Below, piece after piece: positions 55,354-62,934 of a stretch of DNA of 64,000 nucleotides. The notes beneath the pieces are model-generated. The model searched no databases and had not been told where the DNA came from. It worked only from the letters and a program-made list of their open reading frames with translations. Numbering within the stretch: position 1 is the stretch's first letter; each line of letters opens with the position of its first letter. The stretch covers positions 1,116,001 through 1,180,000 of the forward strand of contig NZ_LR590484.1 of the NCBI RefSeq assembly GCF_901482695.1, written 5' to 3'. Both the position numbers and the translations under genes were made by a program. Origin of the DNA: Sphingobacterium thalpophilum (lineage in GTDB: Bacteria > Bacteroidota > Bacteroidia > Sphingobacteriales > Sphingobacteriaceae).

Positions 55354-55719
55354 TTACATCGGCTTTTTCCGGACGAGCAGAATCCAGTTGTTTTCCAATA
55401 TCAGATAGCCCATTTCATATATAAAATTGTATACCTGTCCTTTGGAATTGACATAGGTATGGGTATGAAACTTAAAATCAAACCCCTTGCGTTTTAACTT
55501 TTCCTGCTGAACCTTTACCATCCCCTCCCCGTTCAGCGTCTCCAAAAGAATTCGGCGGTTTTTACGCAGTATATTATTGACATTACGGACTAGGTTAGTC
55601 TGGTCACTATTCAGCTTATTGTTATACGCGTTGCGGCAGGAATCATCGCAAAAGCGTTTATCGGATCTCCCTCGTACAGTTTGCCCGCATTCCAAACAAG
55701 TTCTTTCCATCGGATTCAT
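55354..55719 (-). CDS. Small zinc-ribbon protein of unknown function
   Basis: From the ATG at 55719 the product has 121 residues (a TTG at 55770 adds 17). The N-terminus carries a zinc ribbon, TCLECGQTVRGRSDKRFCDDSCRNAYNN (CxxC...CxxxC), and a helical C-terminal half follows with KLKRKGFDFKFHTHTYVNSKGQVYNFIYEMGY. It is a conserved-looking Bacteroidota protein without known role, convergent with metE and divergent from ssb. Confidence 0.7.
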   Translation of the reverse strand: MNPMERTCLECGQTVRGRSDKRFCDDSCRNAYNNKLNSDQTNLVRNVNNILRKNRRILLETLNGEGMVKVQQEKLKRKGFDFKFHTHTYVNSKGQVYNFIYEMGYLILENNWILLVRKKPM

Positions 55720-55895
55720 TATAAAAATAAACGACAACAAACGGTTACAATCGACTACAGTCGAATACAAATGGTAAATAGACGGCTATTGTTTCATTCG
55801 CTTTTCATCTTTGTTCAGGGTCTTTTCACATGTAGAGAAGACAATGACTTATAACTAAAATTAAGAATTATCGCAAACATTTAAAAATCAAAGCT

Positions 55896-56291
55896 ATGAG
55901 TACATTAAGAAACAAAGTACAGTTAATTGGTCATTTAGGAAATGATCCTGTCATCAAAACCACGACTACGGGGACAAGTTATTCGATTCTGCGCCTTGCC
56001 ACCAACGACCTTTTCAAGAACAAAGCCGGTGAGTGGGTGGAAGAAGTACAGTGGCACACACTCGTCGTCTGGGGCAACCAGAATAATACCATCGAAAAAA
56101 AATGTAGCCGTGGGACTAAATTAATGGTCGAAGGCAAACTTACCTATCGGCAATATGAGAACGCAGACGGCCTTAAACAATATGTAACAGAAATAAAGGT
56201 AGACAGTTTCCTGATCTTGTCCGAGCGAAATTCTCCAAAAGACGATCTGCCTGCGCCAGAGGAACAAGAAGAGGATCCATTACCCTTCTAG
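55896..56291 (+). CDS. ssb: Single-stranded DNA-binding protein
   Basis: The 131-residue product is an OB fold (NKVQLIGHLGNDPVIKTTTTGT, WHTLVVWGNQ, GTKLMVEGKLTYRQYENADG) with a short acidic tail ending DPLPF, the partner-binding tip of bacterial SSB. It is shorter than E. coli SSB, mainly in the linker; a second ssb elsewhere in the genome is possible. It has its own hairpin terminator. Confidence 0.94.
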   Translation: MSTLRNKVQLIGHLGNDPVIKTTTTGTSYSILRLATNDLFKNKAGEWVEEVQWHTLVVWGNQNNTIEKKCSRGTKLMVEGKLTYRQYENADGLKQYVTEIKVDSFLILSERNSPKDDLPAPEEQEEDPLPF

Positions 56292-56306
56292 CTTACGTGT
56301 TCAAAC

Positions 56307-56339
56307 AAGAAGCAGGAATGTATGTTATTCCTGCTTCTT
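56307..56339 (+). terminator. Terminator-like hairpin after ssb
   Basis: AAGAAGCAGGAAT pairs exactly over 13 bases with ATTCCTGCTTCTT across a seven-base loop. The T-run is poor, so termination may be partial. Confidence 0.6.
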
Positions 56340-56471
56340 CGTCATCGCAGTGATTTTAGTCCAATTGGCCACCATCCGGTTTCTCTTGCCAGTATGTCGC
56401 CACCAGATTTAAGCGGACCTGCATCACCAATGAATACGGCACAAGAAGGACGCTCCCGTATAGCGCGCTGA

Positions 56472-57131
56472 TTAGACGCGTTCAAATTTTCCGTATAGCT
56501 TCCAGAAGTAAGCCTTCTCTGCCAACACAAAGTCCACTTTTTTCCAGGCATTCAATACCAAACTGATCTCCTTCTCTTCAAGAAGGTACTTGCCTATAAA
56601 AAATTCACCGGACGAAAAATAAAGACCGAAACTGTCAGGAAGCGTATGCAGAAGTTCTATATCAACTTCCTCAAAAAACAAAACAGATTGTGCATTCACT
56701 TTAAAATCACCGGGAGCAGGAATGGTATCGACAAACTCCACAGCCATGAAGCGACTTCTGCTTTGTAATGGAAATTCAATGACCGGCAGTTCACTCAACC
56801 TGGTCAGGTAACTGAATACATCCAGTAGATTTTCCCGCTGCAACAACGGAACCTGCACCAGCCGCTTTGTACTTGCCATAGAAATTTCCGGCTGAAAATA
56901 ATCGTTAAAATTCAGAATCTCGTTGACCGATAAATTCTTCTCAATAAGATGTTGCACAGGAATGCCAAAATAATTTGCAATCTTCAAAACAATTTCAATC
57001 TTCGGTTCGGCACGCATCTCTTCGTAAGATGAAATATTCCCCCTAGTAAGGTTAAAAATATCCCCAAAGGCCTGCTGACTCAATCCCTTCACTTTTCTCA
57101 GCTTCTTAATATTGTTTCCGACGTTACTCAT
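56472..57131 (-). CDS. XRE-family repressor with S24-like C-terminal domain
   Basis: The 219-residue product has a Cro/CI-type HTH at residues 5-60 (NNIKKLRKVKGLSQQAFGDIFNLTRGNISSYEEMRAEPKIEIVLKIANYF). A C-terminal domain from about 110 has sequence rhythm like S24/LexA domains (RFMAVEFVDTIPAPGDFKV). The usual GDSM serine is replaced by VDTI, and no catalytic lysine is clear, so it probably senses a ligand or partner and does not cleave itself. It diverges from the YbjN-PspA-flotillin operon across a 90-base gap with a strong palindrome, making it the likely regulator. Confidence 0.82.
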   Translation of the reverse strand: MSNVGNNIKKLRKVKGLSQQAFGDIFNLTRGNISSYEEMRAEPKIEIVLKIANYFGIPVQHLIEKNLSVNEILNFNDYFQPEISMASTKRLVQVPLLQRENLLDVFSYLTRLSELPVIEFPLQSRSRFMAVEFVDTIPAPGDFKVNAQSVLFFEEVDIELLHTLPDSFGLYFSSGEFFIGKYLLEEKEISLVLNAWKKVDFVLAEKAYFWKLYGKFERV

Positions 57132-57153
57132 TTAAAAAAAAATTAATTTTTTC

Positions 57154-57185
57154 TTGCAAAATATTTTTGCAATTCGCTATCTTTA
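57154..57185 (+). promoter_or_regulatory. Palindromic operator overlapping the operon promoter
   Basis: TTGCAAAATATTTTTGCAA (57154-57172) is a perfect palindrome of eight-base arms around TAT. Its first TTG also serves as a -33 element, 21 bases before TATCTTTA (57178-57185), a -7 element with one mismatch. It lies 23 bases before the XRE start codon. A weaker related site TGCAAAGAATATGTGCA follows (57186-57202). XRE repressors bind such palindromes, so control of both directions is likely. Confidence 0.65.
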
Positions 57186-57221
57186 TGCAAAGAATATGTG
57201 CAATATATAAAAAACTTGATT

Positions 57222-57611
57222 ATGTACTTCTCAAAAATTGAAAATTATATCGCCAATATAGGTTATCACATTACCCATAAGGACGAAAAAGAAGGTGTAT
57301 TTGTTATCGAAAATGAAGATGACGGCATCCGCAATCTTATTGTCGGGATTGCACAACCCATCATCATATTTGAGCAGTATCTTTTTACCATAACCAACGA
57401 AAATATTGACATGTTCAAATCCCTGCTGATCAAGAATAGAGATATTATCCACGGCGGATTTGCGTTAACAGAGGATGGCCGGAAAGTGATCTTCCGGTAC
57501 ACTTTACAAATACACAATCTAGATCAGAATGAATTCGATGCGGCCATTAATTCGCTAAGTCTTTTGATCAGCGAATATTACAATCAATTAATAAGTTTTT
57601 CAAAATTATAG
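57222..57611 (+). CDS. YbjN-domain protein
   Basis: From the ATG at 57222 the product has 129 residues (a GTG at 57198 adds eight). It has the fold pattern of YbjN-type, type III chaperone-like proteins: MYFSKIENYIANIGYHITHKDEKEGVFVIENEDDGIRNLIVGIAQP, then MFKSLLIKNRDIIHGGFALTEDGRKVIFRYTLQI. Such proteins act as small adaptors or chaperones; the exact partner is unknown. It is the first gene of the membrane module and lies four bases before pspA. Confidence 0.75.
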   Translation: MYFSKIENYIANIGYHITHKDEKEGVFVIENEDDGIRNLIVGIAQPIIIFEQYLFTITNENIDMFKSLLIKNRDIIHGGFALTEDGRKVIFRYTLQIHNLDQNEFDAAINSLSLLISEYYNQLISFSKL

Positions 57612-57615
57612 AATA

Positions 57616-58323
57616 ATGAATATTTTTAAGAGAATTTTCAGAATCGGTCAGGCCGAAATCCACGCTGTAGTGGACAAAATGGAAGACCCCATCAAGATGA
57701 CGGAACAGGGTATCCGTGAAATGAAAGAAGACCTGGAACAATCACTGGAGGCTTATGCAAAAGTAAAAGCCTTGGCGATACGTACCCAGAACAATGGTGA
57801 AAAGAAAAAAGAAGAAGCGAATGCGTTCGAAGATAAAGCCATATTGTTGTTGAAGAAAGCCCAGAATGCAGAGCTTACAGCCGATAAAGCAGAAGGCTTA
57901 GCAAAGGAGGCTCTATTACTGAAAAAACAATTATTGATCGAAGCAGCTGAATTGGAAAAACAGGCAGCCATACACCAGAGGTCTGCAGAAGAACTGCACA
58001 AAAATGTAGATATCCTCAAATTCAACATCACCAAGTGGGAAAATGAGTTATCGACGTTAAAGGCTAGAGTGAAAGTTTCCAACGCGGCCAAAATGGTCAA
58101 TCGTCAACTGGCCAATATCGATTCTAATAGCACCATCTCTATGCTCGAACGCATGAAAGAGAAGGTGGAAGAAGACGAAGCACTGGCCAAAGCCTACGGA
58201 GAGATCGCGGCAGGCAACAAAAGCAAAATCGATGAAATTAATGAGACTATCGGCGGCTCGGATACCGTCAATAATGAGCTTGAAGAGTTAAAGAAAAAAT
58301 TAGATAACGATGAAAAAATTTGA
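57616..58323 (+). CDS. pspA: PspA/IM30-family membrane-remodelling protein
   Basis: ESCRT-III-like protein that coats and repairs damaged inner membrane. The 235-residue product starts MNIFKRIFRIGQAEIHAVVDKMEDPIKM, matching the amphipathic helix 0 and first helix of the family. Long coiled coils run to about 200 (KEDLEQSLEAYAKVKALAIR, ELEKQAAIHQRSAEELHKNVD). Its last codons overlap the next gene by 14 bases. Neighbours (YbjN, YqiJ, flotillin) fit a membrane-stress module. Confidence 0.92.
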   Translation: MNIFKRIFRIGQAEIHAVVDKMEDPIKMTEQGIREMKEDLEQSLEAYAKVKALAIRTQNNGEKKKEEANAFEDKAILLLKKAQNAELTADKAEGLAKEALLLKKQLLIEAAELEKQAAIHQRSAEELHKNVDILKFNITKWENELSTLKARVKVSNAAKMVNRQLANIDSNSTISMLERMKEKVEEDEALAKAYGEIAAGNKSKIDEINETIGGSDTVNNELEELKKKLDNDEKI

Positions 58324-58504
58324 ATATAAAACTGTCAAGATAGAGCCAACAGGTTTTTGGGGAACCAAGCTGGAGCCAGAAATGATAGATAAGATCTTGA
58401 ATGACCTGGGCAACCAAGGCTGGGAATTAATTGCCATGCAAGACCTCGAGGTCAATGGCAACTCATGGTCCTTCCACTACACATTCAAAAGAGAGAAAAT
58501 CTAA
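58310..58504 (+). CDS. DUF4177-like small protein
   Basis: A 64-residue protein with the pattern MKKFEYKTVKIEP...LNDLGNQGWELIAMQ...SWSFHYTFKREK, a small alpha/beta fold typical of DUF4177. The role is unknown. Its start lies inside the end of pspA (14-base overlap), so it is translationally coupled, and it is 12 bases before the YqiJ-like gene. Confidence 0.8.
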   Translation: MKKFEYKTVKIEPTGFWGTKLEPEMIDKILNDLGNQGWELIAMQDLEVNGNSWSFHYTFKREKI

Positions 58505-58516
58505 TAAAATAATACT

Positions 58517-59236
58517 ATGGCAGAACTAATCAATATCTTATTCAACCCATTGTCAAATGGAATTATGACTGTCCTTACCGGGCTGTCCGTAGTGTATTGG
58601 TTATTTATGTTCTTAATGGGCGATGGTGTGCATCTATTTGACGCGGATGCGGATATAGATGTACACCCTACTCCGGATGTTGCGGAAGTTGACGGTTCCC
58701 ATGAGGCGGACGGACCGGATCAGGCTCATCAGCAGCACGGTCATGCTGACAGCCACAGCGAGCTCGGCTTTTTCGCCAAAGCAATGGATTACATCAATGT
58801 AGGAAAAGTACCCATCATGCTGATCGTCACCCTCTTTAAGTTTGTAGGATGGGTGATCACAATCTTGTCATCATTATTTATCGATGTCGCCTCCTGGGGC
58901 ATAAAGTCCGTTCTGATCCTGATACCTGTATTTATCATCACTTTTATCCTGATGCATTTTCTTACCAAACCGCTAGCAAGAATGTTTAAAAATATCGGGT
59001 ACAATGGCGAAGAAAGCCATGACTTTCTCGGCCGCATGGGTAAAATGCGTGCCAGTATTGAAGGTAAAAAAATTGGCTCAGCCGAATTTATTATCCAGCA
59101 AGATCCGATCCGCCTGAATGTCGTCAGTCACAATGGAGATAAAATCAGCTATGGAGACGATGTCATCATCGTTGATGAATCCAAAGACAAGAAGTATTAT
59201 TATGTTACCAAAGAAATCACTATAGAAAATATTTGA
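58517..59236 (+). CDS. YqiJ-like inner-membrane OB-fold protein
   Basis: Partner of the YqiK-type flotillin. The 239-residue product has a first membrane segment at about 15-35. An acidic and histidine-rich loop follows at about 38-82 (FDADADIDVHPTPDVAEVDG, then DQAHQQHGHADSHSE). Two more membrane segments lie at about 93-145 and a soluble C-terminal OB-fold/NfeD-like domain at about 165-235 (FLGRMGKMRASIEGKKIGSAEFII). The His/Asp loop may bind metal. It is followed by the flotillin gene after 55 bases. Confidence 0.8.
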   Translation: MAELINILFNPLSNGIMTVLTGLSVVYWLFMFLMGDGVHLFDADADIDVHPTPDVAEVDGSHEADGPDQAHQQHGHADSHSELGFFAKAMDYINVGKVPIMLIVTLFKFVGWVITILSSLFIDVASWGIKSVLILIPVFIITFILMHFLTKPLARMFKNIGYNGEESHDFLGRMGKMRASIEGKKIGSAEFIIQQDPIRLNVVSHNGDKISYGDDVIIVDESKDKKYYYVTKEITIENI

Positions 59237-59291
59237 TGCTTGTGCATTTGTTCCTTCTCAATAATCTTAAATCTAAATAAATACTAATCAT

Positions 59292-61412
59292 ATGCTATAT
59301 CAACCTCTTTTATTTTTGAGCGGCCTGAACGGAATAATCCTTCTGATCGTCGGGCTTGCTGTCTTTTTGATTTTTGCATTCTTCGTCGTACTGAGTGCAT
59401 TTTATAAAAAAATACCGCAGGGCAAGGCAATCGTACGGACCGGGGTCGGCGGCACTAAAGTCGCCTTCAACAAAGGAATGTATGTGGTGCCTGTCTTCCA
59501 TAAGATGGAAATCATGGATATCTCGATCAAAAAAATTGAGATCGCCCGTATGCAGGGTGAAGGCTTGATCTGCAAAGACAATATCCGTGCGGATATTAAG
59601 GTAGCTTTCTTTGTCCGAGTCAATAAGAACGTGGATGATGTGGTCAATGTCGCGCAAAATCTCGGATGTGACCGCGCCAGCGAGCCCGAAACCCTAAAGA
59701 ATATTTTTGAATCCAAATTTTCTGAAGCACTGAAAACCGTCGGTAAAAAGTTTGATTTTATCGAACTATATGAAGCCCGTCGAGAGTTCCGAGACGAAAT
59801 CCTGGACATCATCGGCACTGACCTCAATGGTTATATATTGGACGACTGTGCCATTGATTACCTCGAACAGACAGATATTGAACACCTCAACCCAAACAAT
59901 ATTTTGGATAGTGAAGGTATCAAAAAAATCACCGAACTGACCGCAAAGCAAAATATCAATGCCAATTTTATCCGCCGTGATGAGGAAAAACTGATCAAGA
60001 AACAGAATGTTGAAGCCCGCGAAGCTATTTTGGAACTGGACCGCCAGCTTGCTGAGAAAGAAGAAAAGCAAAAGCGTGAAATTGACAACATTCGAGCACG
60101 CGAAGAAGCGGAAATCGCCAAGGTCCGCGAAGAAGAACGCTTAAAATATGAAAGTGTGCGTATTGCGACAGAAGAACAGCTCGCCGTGCAGGAAGAAAAC
60201 AAATTGCGACAGATCATTATTGCTGAGAAAAATAAACAGCGAACCGCCGCTGTCGAAACAGAACGCGTGGAAAAAGACCGTGCTTTGGAACAGACAGAAC
60301 GGGAACGGATTGTTACCTTGGCACAGATCGACAAAGAGCGTTCGATTGAAACGGAGAAAAAAAGTATCCAGAACGTGATCAAAGAACGTGTGCAACTGGA
60401 GAAAGGTGTTATCGAAGAACAACAAGGTGTCAGAGATATTGAGGTGTTCCGCGAGGTAGAGCGTAAGAAACAGGCCGGCGTGATTGCAGCATCGCAAGAA
60501 GCCGAAGAAAAATTAATCTCTACTGTAAAAGCAGCCGAAGCCGCGAAGATTGCTGCTGAACAAGAAGCTGAGAAAAAAGTAATTGACGCTGAAGCTGCGC
60601 GTAAAATTGCCGAAAAGCGGGCTCAGGAACTATTGATTGATGCCGAGGCGAAAAAAGAAGCTTCACTCAAAGAAGCCGAAAGCCGAAAAATTATAGCCGA
60701 AGCTCAAGCGAAAGAAGAAGCAGCCTTAGGTCTATCAGAAGCCGAAGTAATGGTTGCAAAAGCGGAAGCCGAAGAGAAACAAGGCACCGTCGAAGCGGCT
60801 ATCATCGAGAAAAAAGCGGAAGCTATGCGCAAAGAAGGCTTAGCTCAGGCAGAAGTTGTCCGCGAAAAGGCACTAGCAGAAGCAAAAGGAATAGAAGAAA
60901 AAGCCGAAGCCATGAAAAAACTCGATGGTGTGGGTAAAGATCACGAAGAGTTCAAACTGCAATTACAGAAAGAACGCGATATCGATCTTGCACAGATCAA
61001 TATCCAGAAAGATATTGCCGCCGCACAGGCTGGCGTGCTGTCGGAAGCGCTCAAATCCGCCAAAATCGACATCGTCGGTGGCGAAACCCTGTTCTTCGAG
61101 AATATCGTCCGTCAAGTGTCCAACGCTAAGGGCTTCGATCAGCTGATCGATAACTCCAGACATGCGAGCGATATCAAGGCCGCACTGCTGGGGCCGGATG
61201 GAAAGGGCGACCTTGCCGACAAAGTCCGGGGGCTCGCTGATAAATATGGTATCTCTTCCAATGATATCAAAAACCTGACCGTCTCTGCTGCGCTGATTAA
61301 ACTACAGCAGGCAGCTTCTGCTGCTGACAACAGCGAAGACACTGGATTTATCAATTCGCTATTCGGACTAGCGAAAAATCTGGGAATATCGAACAAAAAA
61401 ATAGGTTCATAA
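59292..61412 (+). CDS. Flotillin-like protein, YqiK type
   Basis: Membrane scaffold of the SPFH/band 7 family. The 706-residue product has an N-terminal membrane segment (about 12-36, GIILLIVGLAVFLIFAFFVV), an SPFH domain (about 45-230; GKAIVRTGVGGTKVAFNKGMYVVPVFHKMEIMDISIKKIEI), then a very long Glu/Ala/Lys-rich coiled coil (about 240-560), and a short C-terminal domain. The length and layout fit YqiK. It co-occurs with the YqiJ-like gene in many genomes. A hairpin repeat follows. Confidence 0.93.
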   Translation: MLYQPLLFLSGLNGIILLIVGLAVFLIFAFFVVLSAFYKKIPQGKAIVRTGVGGTKVAFNKGMYVVPVFHKMEIMDISIKKIEIARMQGEGLICKDNIRADIKVAFFVRVNKNVDDVVNVAQNLGCDRASEPETLKNIFESKFSEALKTVGKKFDFIELYEARREFRDEILDIIGTDLNGYILDDCAIDYLEQTDIEHLNPNNILDSEGIKKITELTAKQNINANFIRRDEEKLIKKQNVEAREAILELDRQLAEKEEKQKREIDNIRAREEAEIAKVREEERLKYESVRIATEEQLAVQEENKLRQIIIAEKNKQRTAAVETERVEKDRALEQTERERIVTLAQIDKERSIETEKKSIQNVIKERVQLEKGVIEEQQGVRDIEVFREVERKKQAGVIAASQEAEEKLISTVKAAEAAKIAAEQEAEKKVIDAEAARKIAEKRAQELLIDAEAKKEASLKEAESRKIIAEAQAKEEAALGLSEAEVMVAKAEAEEKQGTVEAAIIEKKAEAMRKEGLAQAEVVREKALAEAKGIEEKAEAMKKLDGVGKDHEEFKLQLQKERDIDLAQINIQKDIAAAQAGVLSEALKSAKIDIVGGETLFFENIVRQVSNAKGFDQLIDNSRHASDIKAALLGPDGKGDLADKVRGLADKYGISSNDIKNLTVSAALIKLQQAASAADNSEDTGFINSLFGLAKNLGISNKKIGS

Positions 61413-61424
61413 CCACCATGCATC

Positions 61425-61466
61425 AGTCATCCTGAGCCGGCGTATTCTTCAGAGCTCAGGATGACT
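61425..61466. repeat. REP-like palindrome after the flotillin gene
   Basis: AGTCATCCTGAG (61425-61436) and its exact complement (61455-61466) flank an 18-base spacer. The GTCATCCTGAGC core resembles dispersed palindromic repeats seen in several bacterial genomes. It may also act as a partial terminator or mRNA-stabilising hairpin within the operon. Confidence 0.55.
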
Positions 61467-61486
61467 TACAAAAATTCAGTTCCACC

Positions 61487-62920
61487 ATGATTCGAATTTC
61501 GATTCTTTATGCCCTGCTAGTTATGCAGGTTTGCGTTACTCACGCACAGACTGTGCAGCAGCGGTTAGATTCATTGTTTCAGTCGCTCGACAAGGATGGC
61601 GAATTAAGCGGCGCATTTCTCGTAGTAGACAGCGGTAAAATTGTGTACGAACATTATACAGGCTTCGAAAACCCAGCAAAAACGGAAAAGATAACTAGCC
61701 ATAGCCGCTTTGAACTGGCTTCGGTAAGCAAACAGTTTACAGCCATGGCCATTATGCAGCTGGAAGAGCTGGGCAAACTTTCGTATGAAGATGATATCAC
61801 CCGGTACTTCCCGCAATTGAAATTTAAAGATGTACGGATTAAAAACCTATTGCGCCATACTGCTGGAATACCCGAGTTTTTGGGCTGGGATCCAAAGTGG
61901 ATCGATACAAAGAAGATAAATACAAACCAGGATATTCTTAAGGTCATTGAGGCCAAAATTGACAGCACCGCGTTTAAACCGGGCGATCAATATGCTTATT
62001 CAAACACAAATTATGTCCTCCTGTCTCTGATCGTCGAAAAAGTCTCGGGACAGCCCTTTGCAGACTATATGCACCAGCATATATTTAAACCGGCAGGAAT
62101 GAAAAGCACGTCCGTATTCTCTGCACGTTCGCACAAAGCAGACCTGAAAAACTATGCAAAAGGAATGGCCTACGACGCTAAAACTAAAAGTTTTAAATTG
62201 GTTGACAACATGGCCGGCTTCGGATATGTCAGCTATTTTGACAGTATCACTGGACCGTATGGTATTAGCAGTACCGCACAGGACCTGTTTAAATGGAATC
62301 AGGCCATTCAAAACAATGTGCTTTTAAAGCGCGATAACTTTCTGAAAGCCATTTCTATCGATACGCTCAACAGCGGAAAGCCGATTAAAATGGGAGGTTT
62401 ATACTACGGGTTTGGCTGGCTATTTACCGACAGTACCGACAATGCAAATAAGATGCACTTCCACACCGGCGGATATCCTGGCTACAAAAGCATTCTCGTT
62501 CGGGATTTTAAAAACCAACGTTATTTTATCGCGCTGCTGAATAAATGGAACACCATTGATGTTTATCCGCTCACGACAGGGGTCAATGCCTGCTTCCAGC
62601 ACAAAAACGTGCCAAAAATAGAACGCGAACCGCTTAATGGGGCAACCACCCTGATGGACTTTCAAATAAAGCAGCTCCTGGGGACTTACGAATTTGCGCA
62701 GCAGCCCCAACTGAAATTTAAAATCACAGCCGATGAGCAAGGTAATCTATTTGCGCAGTTATCTGGCCAATCTACCGTTCAGGTGTATCCTAAAAATGAC
62801 CTGGAACTATTTTATACCGTCGTGCAGGCCGAACTTAAATTCAGCAAGGACAATGACCAAGTTACAGCTCTGACGCTGTACCAAAATGGACAGGAGCTAA
62901 AATTCAACAAAGTTAAATAA
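61487..62920 (+). CDS. Exported serine hydrolase, class C beta-lactamase-like
   Basis: The 477-residue product has a signal peptide (MIRISILYALLVMQVCVTHA) and the penicillin-binding fold: SxxK in FELASVSKQFTAMAIM (about residue 81), YxN in QYAYSNTNYVLLS, and HTG in HFHTGGYPGYKS. A C-terminal beta domain follows (about 390-477). It lies between the flotillin and ATPase genes on the same strand and may process peptidoglycan peptides or small esters. A link to the membrane module is by position only. Confidence 0.87.
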   Translation: MIRISILYALLVMQVCVTHAQTVQQRLDSLFQSLDKDGELSGAFLVVDSGKIVYEHYTGFENPAKTEKITSHSRFELASVSKQFTAMAIMQLEELGKLSYEDDITRYFPQLKFKDVRIKNLLRHTAGIPEFLGWDPKWIDTKKINTNQDILKVIEAKIDSTAFKPGDQYAYSNTNYVLLSLIVEKVSGQPFADYMHQHIFKPAGMKSTSVFSARSHKADLKNYAKGMAYDAKTKSFKLVDNMAGFGYVSYFDSITGPYGISSTAQDLFKWNQAIQNNVLLKRDNFLKAISIDTLNSGKPIKMGGLYYGFGWLFTDSTDNANKMHFHTGGYPGYKSILVRDFKNQRYFIALLNKWNTIDVYPLTTGVNACFQHKNVPKIEREPLNGATTLMDFQIKQLLGTYEFAQQPQLKFKITADEQGNLFAQLSGQSTVQVYPKNDLELFYTVVQAELKFSKDNDQVTALTLYQNGQELKFNKVK

Positions 62921-62934
62921 GTCAGAACCACCTT

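Noticed and set aside
56345..56470. Coding-like tail after the XRE gene (NQRAIRERPSCAVFIGDAG...GWWPIG)
   Set aside because: It reads like protein but has no start codon of its own, overlaps the XRE gene end in a shifted frame and matches no family I can name; evidence is too thin for a call.
59858..60382. 174-codon minus-strand frame opposite the flotillin coiled coil
   Set aside because: Its long Ser/Phe/Arg runs are the antisense of Glu/Ala/Lys repeats.
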